From the NCBI GenBank assembly GCA_963662155.1, contig OY759261.1, positions 47,823,408 through 47,887,407 of the forward strand: DNA of 64,000 nucleotides. Direction: 5' to 3'. A program made the position numbers and the translations under genes. Positions 59,793 to 64,000 of the stretch are shown here, in pieces. The stretch is from Lamellibrachia columna. Its lineage: Eukaryota; Annelida; Polychaeta; Sabellida; Siboglinidae. Under the pieces are notes generated by a model. That model saw only the letters and a program-made list of their open reading frames with translations, made no database searches and was not told the DNA's origin. The number at the start of each line of letters is the position of its first letter. The first letter of the stretch is position 1.

Positions 59793-60180
59793 TATATATA
59801 TATGTAATTAGTATATGATTATTCTATTATATTTTATTACACTGGACATATGTTGTATTCTTATTTTAACTAGCTTGCACAATGTATTTGTAAAGAGTTG
59901 CATGTTTATTTAGCAATTTTATAACTATTTGTCTTGTAAAGCGCCACGACGGTTGATTTGTGAGGCGGAATACACGAACACGGAAACGGCAGTGTTACAT
60001 TGTTACATTGTTACATTAGTATATTGTCGGAACATTAGATCGTTTCCCCCGTCACAATTTCTCGTCGTCCATCCCTCCTGTCACCCTCCGTCTTCCCTAG
60101 CACCCCTCTGGCTCACTTACTTGCATCTTGAGTCGGGCCCGTATCTAAATAAATAAATAAATAAATAAATAAATAGTTCA

Positions 60181-60321
<141 letters not shown>

Positions 60322-61576
60322 GTACCGCAAGACAAGATATTGTGTCACATCACACTTTAATGCACCATGCAACTCATACTGTGCACGTAGGTCGTCGGTG
60401 TGTAGGCACACGGGGCGATGGTCACAGCATAGAGGAGACGGTAAATAGCAATACGTCATTTTCAGTTGACGATTGAGAACAGACAATAACACAAACTGGA
60501 CACTGGTGACAGGCTAACTCGCGTAGAATGAAAGCTTTACCTGTTGCCGTTAATTGGGCGGAGGTCAAGCGCCGCTACTGGGCGAGGGTGTTTGAATGTC
60601 ACGTGCGAAAAGAAAGTTCTCGTGTGTCAAGAACACAAAGCCGCCAAACCACCAGAAATGATTGATGTTACCTTATCGCCATTGCTTCTGTGTAATCAAG
60701 ATTGTCTGAGGACGGTGTCAGCATTCGGACAGGAGTGTAGCGTCCATCGAAAATCAAATGATCTAATATATCCTTAAGTATCTTGACCTCGGTTGATCCC
60801 ATCCACCACCTGACAAGCAGTGCAAGTTGTGTGATCACCGTCTGACCCTGTCAGTCCGTCTTCTCAATGGGAACGTGATTTATGCCTAATATCACGCGAG
60901 CACCAAAGCGACTTCTACTGCCTGCGTTATGCACACTGACATGGCGACTATGTTTTGTGCTCCTGTGCAAAAACAAACAGATCGTCTTTTTGCACTAGGT
61001 TAGGTTAACGATAGGTTTCGCACATAAACGCTAAGGCAAACATCGGCTAAGAAGTATCGGAGTAAATGGCTAAAGCTGTATCGCACAGACTGTATGAATA
61101 GTCACATCGTGTTCATTGCATATATCTAATTCCAAGTTGCTGTCTGACTCCTGCCAGCACTATTCCGTAAAAAAATATTTAAACTGACAGATTACTGACT
61201 GAAAACATAGAAACAAGAAATACGAGACGACGCGTGAATGAAAGGAGACTTGGTGAAAAACGAATATCAAGCAGATTGGTTAGCCTAAAGTGAAGCAGCG
61301 ACAAAAACCTTTACTGGCCCATGCAAAAATAGAAATGTCTTGCGTGTTGGGGATGATTTCAAAAGGCAATGTATGACGTGACTTAGAATTGGTTTATTGG
61401 GGCTGAAGTTCCACCTGGCGAGCGAACACGAAGTCGCCACAGTTGCACACAGGTCGACGTAGGCCGAACTCAGTGTTTTGTAGCCGGGAGCATTTCACAA
61501 AATGAGCACTCGGAGATAATGAATAAAAATGGACATTCCATTGAGGAATTTATTAAACGGTTCGCCATCGTCGGCG

Positions 61577-61773
61577 TCACTCATCATCCTTGGACGAACT
61601 GATGCAGCATGAAACATGATCCCTCCGCATTTTCTTGTTGTAGACCAGTGAGGAGGCCTCAGCTGGCTCGATGCCTACATCTCTGACGAGCTGGTTCGAC
61701 AGCCCTGTCCTTCCTCGCCGAGCTGTACCACTGCGAGGTTGCCAAAGCAGCAGCATTTGAAGCTGCAATATGA
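61577..61773 (-). CDS. Possible terminal coding exon, unknown protein
   Basis: On the minus strand the acceptor AGTGTCATATTGCAG is followed by an open frame that ends SSSKDDE and TGA at 61,577-61,579, with AATAAA about 25 nt further on (61,548-61,553). The stretch is GC-richer than its flanks. No family was recognised, and more than one frame is partly open, so the reading frame is uncertain. Confidence 0.22.
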
Positions 61774-62304
61774 CACTGCTGTGAAACTTTCATATCAGCA
61801 ATCTGAGTCCCTTAACTTTATGGCAGTACGTAGAACAGTATTTTAAAGTTTACTAGTATTCATCGAATATTGTTTAAACAAACAGTGCAAACAGTAATCA
61901 CACAGTTTCCACGGAAGCTCCTTCTTTGGTCTATTCAGACGAACGACAGAAGAACAACCAATTAAACCAGTGAACCATTGAACCACTGCAGCAGTTGTGG
62001 GTGTCCAGTCAACCATCTTGTGGGACATGACGTTCTAATCTTACCTACGACCTCAGTTAATTGTGGTCTTGTTGACGCGAACCAGACGCACTAACATATA
62101 TTTATGATCTGTTCCACAAAACACCATAGTTCTGTAACACCACTGTGCCCGTCTGTCACATCTCCAATTAAGTCCTGTATCTACAAGTGCTTAACCCCTG
62201 CTGTCCTATGTACATTCGGATTTTGACGCCCATTGGCCAGTGTGTGAGAACGTTTGCTCTATGACATTCTCACCTCAACGAAAAACAAAACTTATATTCA
62301 GTTT

Positions 62305-62398
62305 CAGTGGAACCTCACTCATAAGGTCACCGTCACGAATGGGCCAAAGTGACCTGAATAACGAGGTACCCGTATTAGCAGGACTAATAGTCGTTGCT
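62305..62398. mobile_element. pogo/Tigger-like MITE, truncated copy
   Basis: Starts CAGTGGAACCTCACTC, continues AAGGTCACC, and shares GTGACCTGAATAA(C/T)GAGGT and ATTAGCAGGACTAATA-type sequence with the reverse complement of 4,247-4,418. The far terminus is missing. Confidence 0.7.
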
Positions 62399-62448
62399 CG
62401 CTGTATTGATCGCAGTCACAGCGATTGACAAACAAAGAAATCGGTGAA

Positions 62449-63139
62449 TGCACCCACATCGACCACCCACATCAACCACCCACATCAATCACCCACATCG
62501 ACCACCCACATCAACCACCCACATCAACCACCCACATCGACCACCCACATCAACCACCCACACCAACCACCCACATCAACCACCCACATCGACCACCCAC
62601 ATCAACCACCCACATCAACTACCCACATCGACCACCCACATCGACCACCCACATCAACCACCCACATCGACCACCCACATCGACCACCCACATCGACCAC
62701 CCACATCAACCACCCACATTAACCACCCACATCAACCACCCACATCGGTCACCCACATCGGTCACCCACATCGACCACCCACATCGACCACCCACATCGA
62801 CCACCCACATCGACCATCCACATCGACCACCCACATCAACCATCCACATCGACCACCCACATCGACCACCCACATCAACCACCCACATCGACCACCCACA
62901 TCGACCACCCACATCAAACACCCACATCAACCACCCACATCAACCACCCACACCAACCACCCACACCAACCACCCACATCAACCACCCACATCGACCACC
63001 CACATCAACCACCCACATCAACCATCCACATCGACCACCCACATCAACCACCCACATCAACCACCCACATCAACCACCCACATCGACCACCCACATCGAT
63101 CACCCACATCAACCACCCACATCAACCACCCACACCAAC
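62449..63139. repeat. 12-bp satellite (CCCACATCRACC)n
   Basis: About 57 copies of a 12-bp unit with mainly A/G change at one position and rare other substitutions. The peptide repeats on both strands are by-products of a unit of four codons. Confidence 0.97.
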
Positions 63140-64000
63140 AACGTCGTCGATGAAGTGAAGGAGACGATGGAGGTGATTGGGTCATGTTCTCCTCATGGAC
63201 AGGAATAGCCTTCCACACGCCGCTCTCAAATGGATACCACCTGGAACAGGAGAAGAGACAGACCACTGTAAAAGAACTGAATAAGATATGGAGATAGCTG
63301 GGAAGACCTGTATTGAAAACTAGAGGCTCTGCCAGGATCATGCAGGCTGTAGAAAATGTGTTGGCGCCTTGTGCTTCTGTGGGGGGCGAAGAGGATTAAG
63401 AGAACAAGGCTATTTGTGAACTCTTAACGTGTATCAGATTCAACCCTTCGTGGTTGGTAAACAACTAACCGGTTTTTTAGGTTTATACTTGACCATACAC
63501 ACCCAGGGCTCGGAACTGCTTCTGATGCAATATCAGATGGATATATCGTGTGGCTCGGGTGATATGTGCTATCCTCAATTCTCATTTGTGTACATTTGTG
63601 TACAGTGTCAACGTACACGGGACATCGCGTGTATGTTTTCTTCACTGTTGTGTCGTACTTAGAACCCTATTGCAATCAAAGGAGTAAATATGTTGTTGTT
63701 TGACGTGTGCATGCGGGTTTCTTAGAAACATAGACGAAATAGTCAATCGATAAATAGTTTCCCGAAATAGTTTGGAGAAATCGCTCGACTTACGGCCTAA
63801 TGATTCAGGTTATAAGAATGTGAAGCAGGGCACCAACCTATCATAAATTGTGGTCTAACCCCGAAACAGATGATGTTTCTGTACGTGGTGACAGGACACG
63901 TACTTGTGGCCGAGGAGGGCGGGTTGTCAATGGCGAAAGAATGTACGTTCGCTGGTCTAATTGATGGACCGTGCCAGTACGGGTGGCGATATCTCGGGCC
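63140..64000. other. Intergenic region at the right edge
   Basis: No coding exon was supported. Bases near 63,359-63,400 (TGTTGGCGCCTTGTGC and GAAGAGGATTAAG) are related to 26,868-26,915 in the VWA gene's intron 10, probably another dispersed repeat. Confidence 0.35.

Noticed and set aside
62425..63158. His/Pro/Thr-rich repeat protein
   Set aside because: It is a 12-bp satellite with open frames on both strands and no splice or start context.

Overview
This is eukaryotic, animal-type DNA: GT-AG introns, an animal-style cytochrome c split at the Gly-56 codon, and secreted modular VWA/EGF exons joined by phase-1 introns. It is AT-rich and full of microsatellites, minisatellites, SINE-like repeats, LINE relics and MITEs. 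The mix fits an invertebrate bilaterian, perhaps a marine mollusc, but the species cannot be fixed from the sequence. All gene models are hand-assembled from splice signals, frame continuity and recognisable protein motifs. No database search was run.

Left part (about 2.1-15.7 kb, + strand): a tandem cluster of four cytochrome c genes. Each has two coding exons of exactly 169 and 143 nt, a phase-1 intron at the Gly-56 codon, and a splice acceptor exactly 5 nt before the ATG, which implies a shared 5' UTR intron. All four encode 103 residues and keep CxxCH and the Met-80 ligand region. They differ at normally conserved positions, most clearly in copies 2 and 4. A pogo/Tigger-like MITE lies between copies 1 and 2, and a CTCF-like site lies between copies 3 and 4.

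Middle part (36.0 down to 22.1 kb, - strand): one 16-exon gene for a secreted matrilin-like protein of about 1308 residues. Its order is signal peptide, VWA1, VWA2, Thr-rich linker, VWA3, EGF1, VWA4, EGF2, VWA5, EGF3, VWA6, stop. Every junction has GT-AG and compatible phases. The only lesions are two separate one-base deletions, both in VWA1 (near 35,145 and 34,474). Its introns hold LINE reverse-transcriptase relics, a SINE copy touching a splice acceptor, a 29-bp-arm inverted repeat and several microsatellites.

Between these genes (15.7-22 kb) are minisatellites, including a 42-bp array that seems to have grown inside a tRNA-derived SINE. Right part (36-64 kb): no convincing gene. It holds a 690-bp AT tract, a 69-bp almost spacerless palindrome, a 26-bp satellite with a 156-bp higher-order repeat, 46-, 54-, 75- and 12-bp arrays, two tandem segmental duplications and a second MITE copy.
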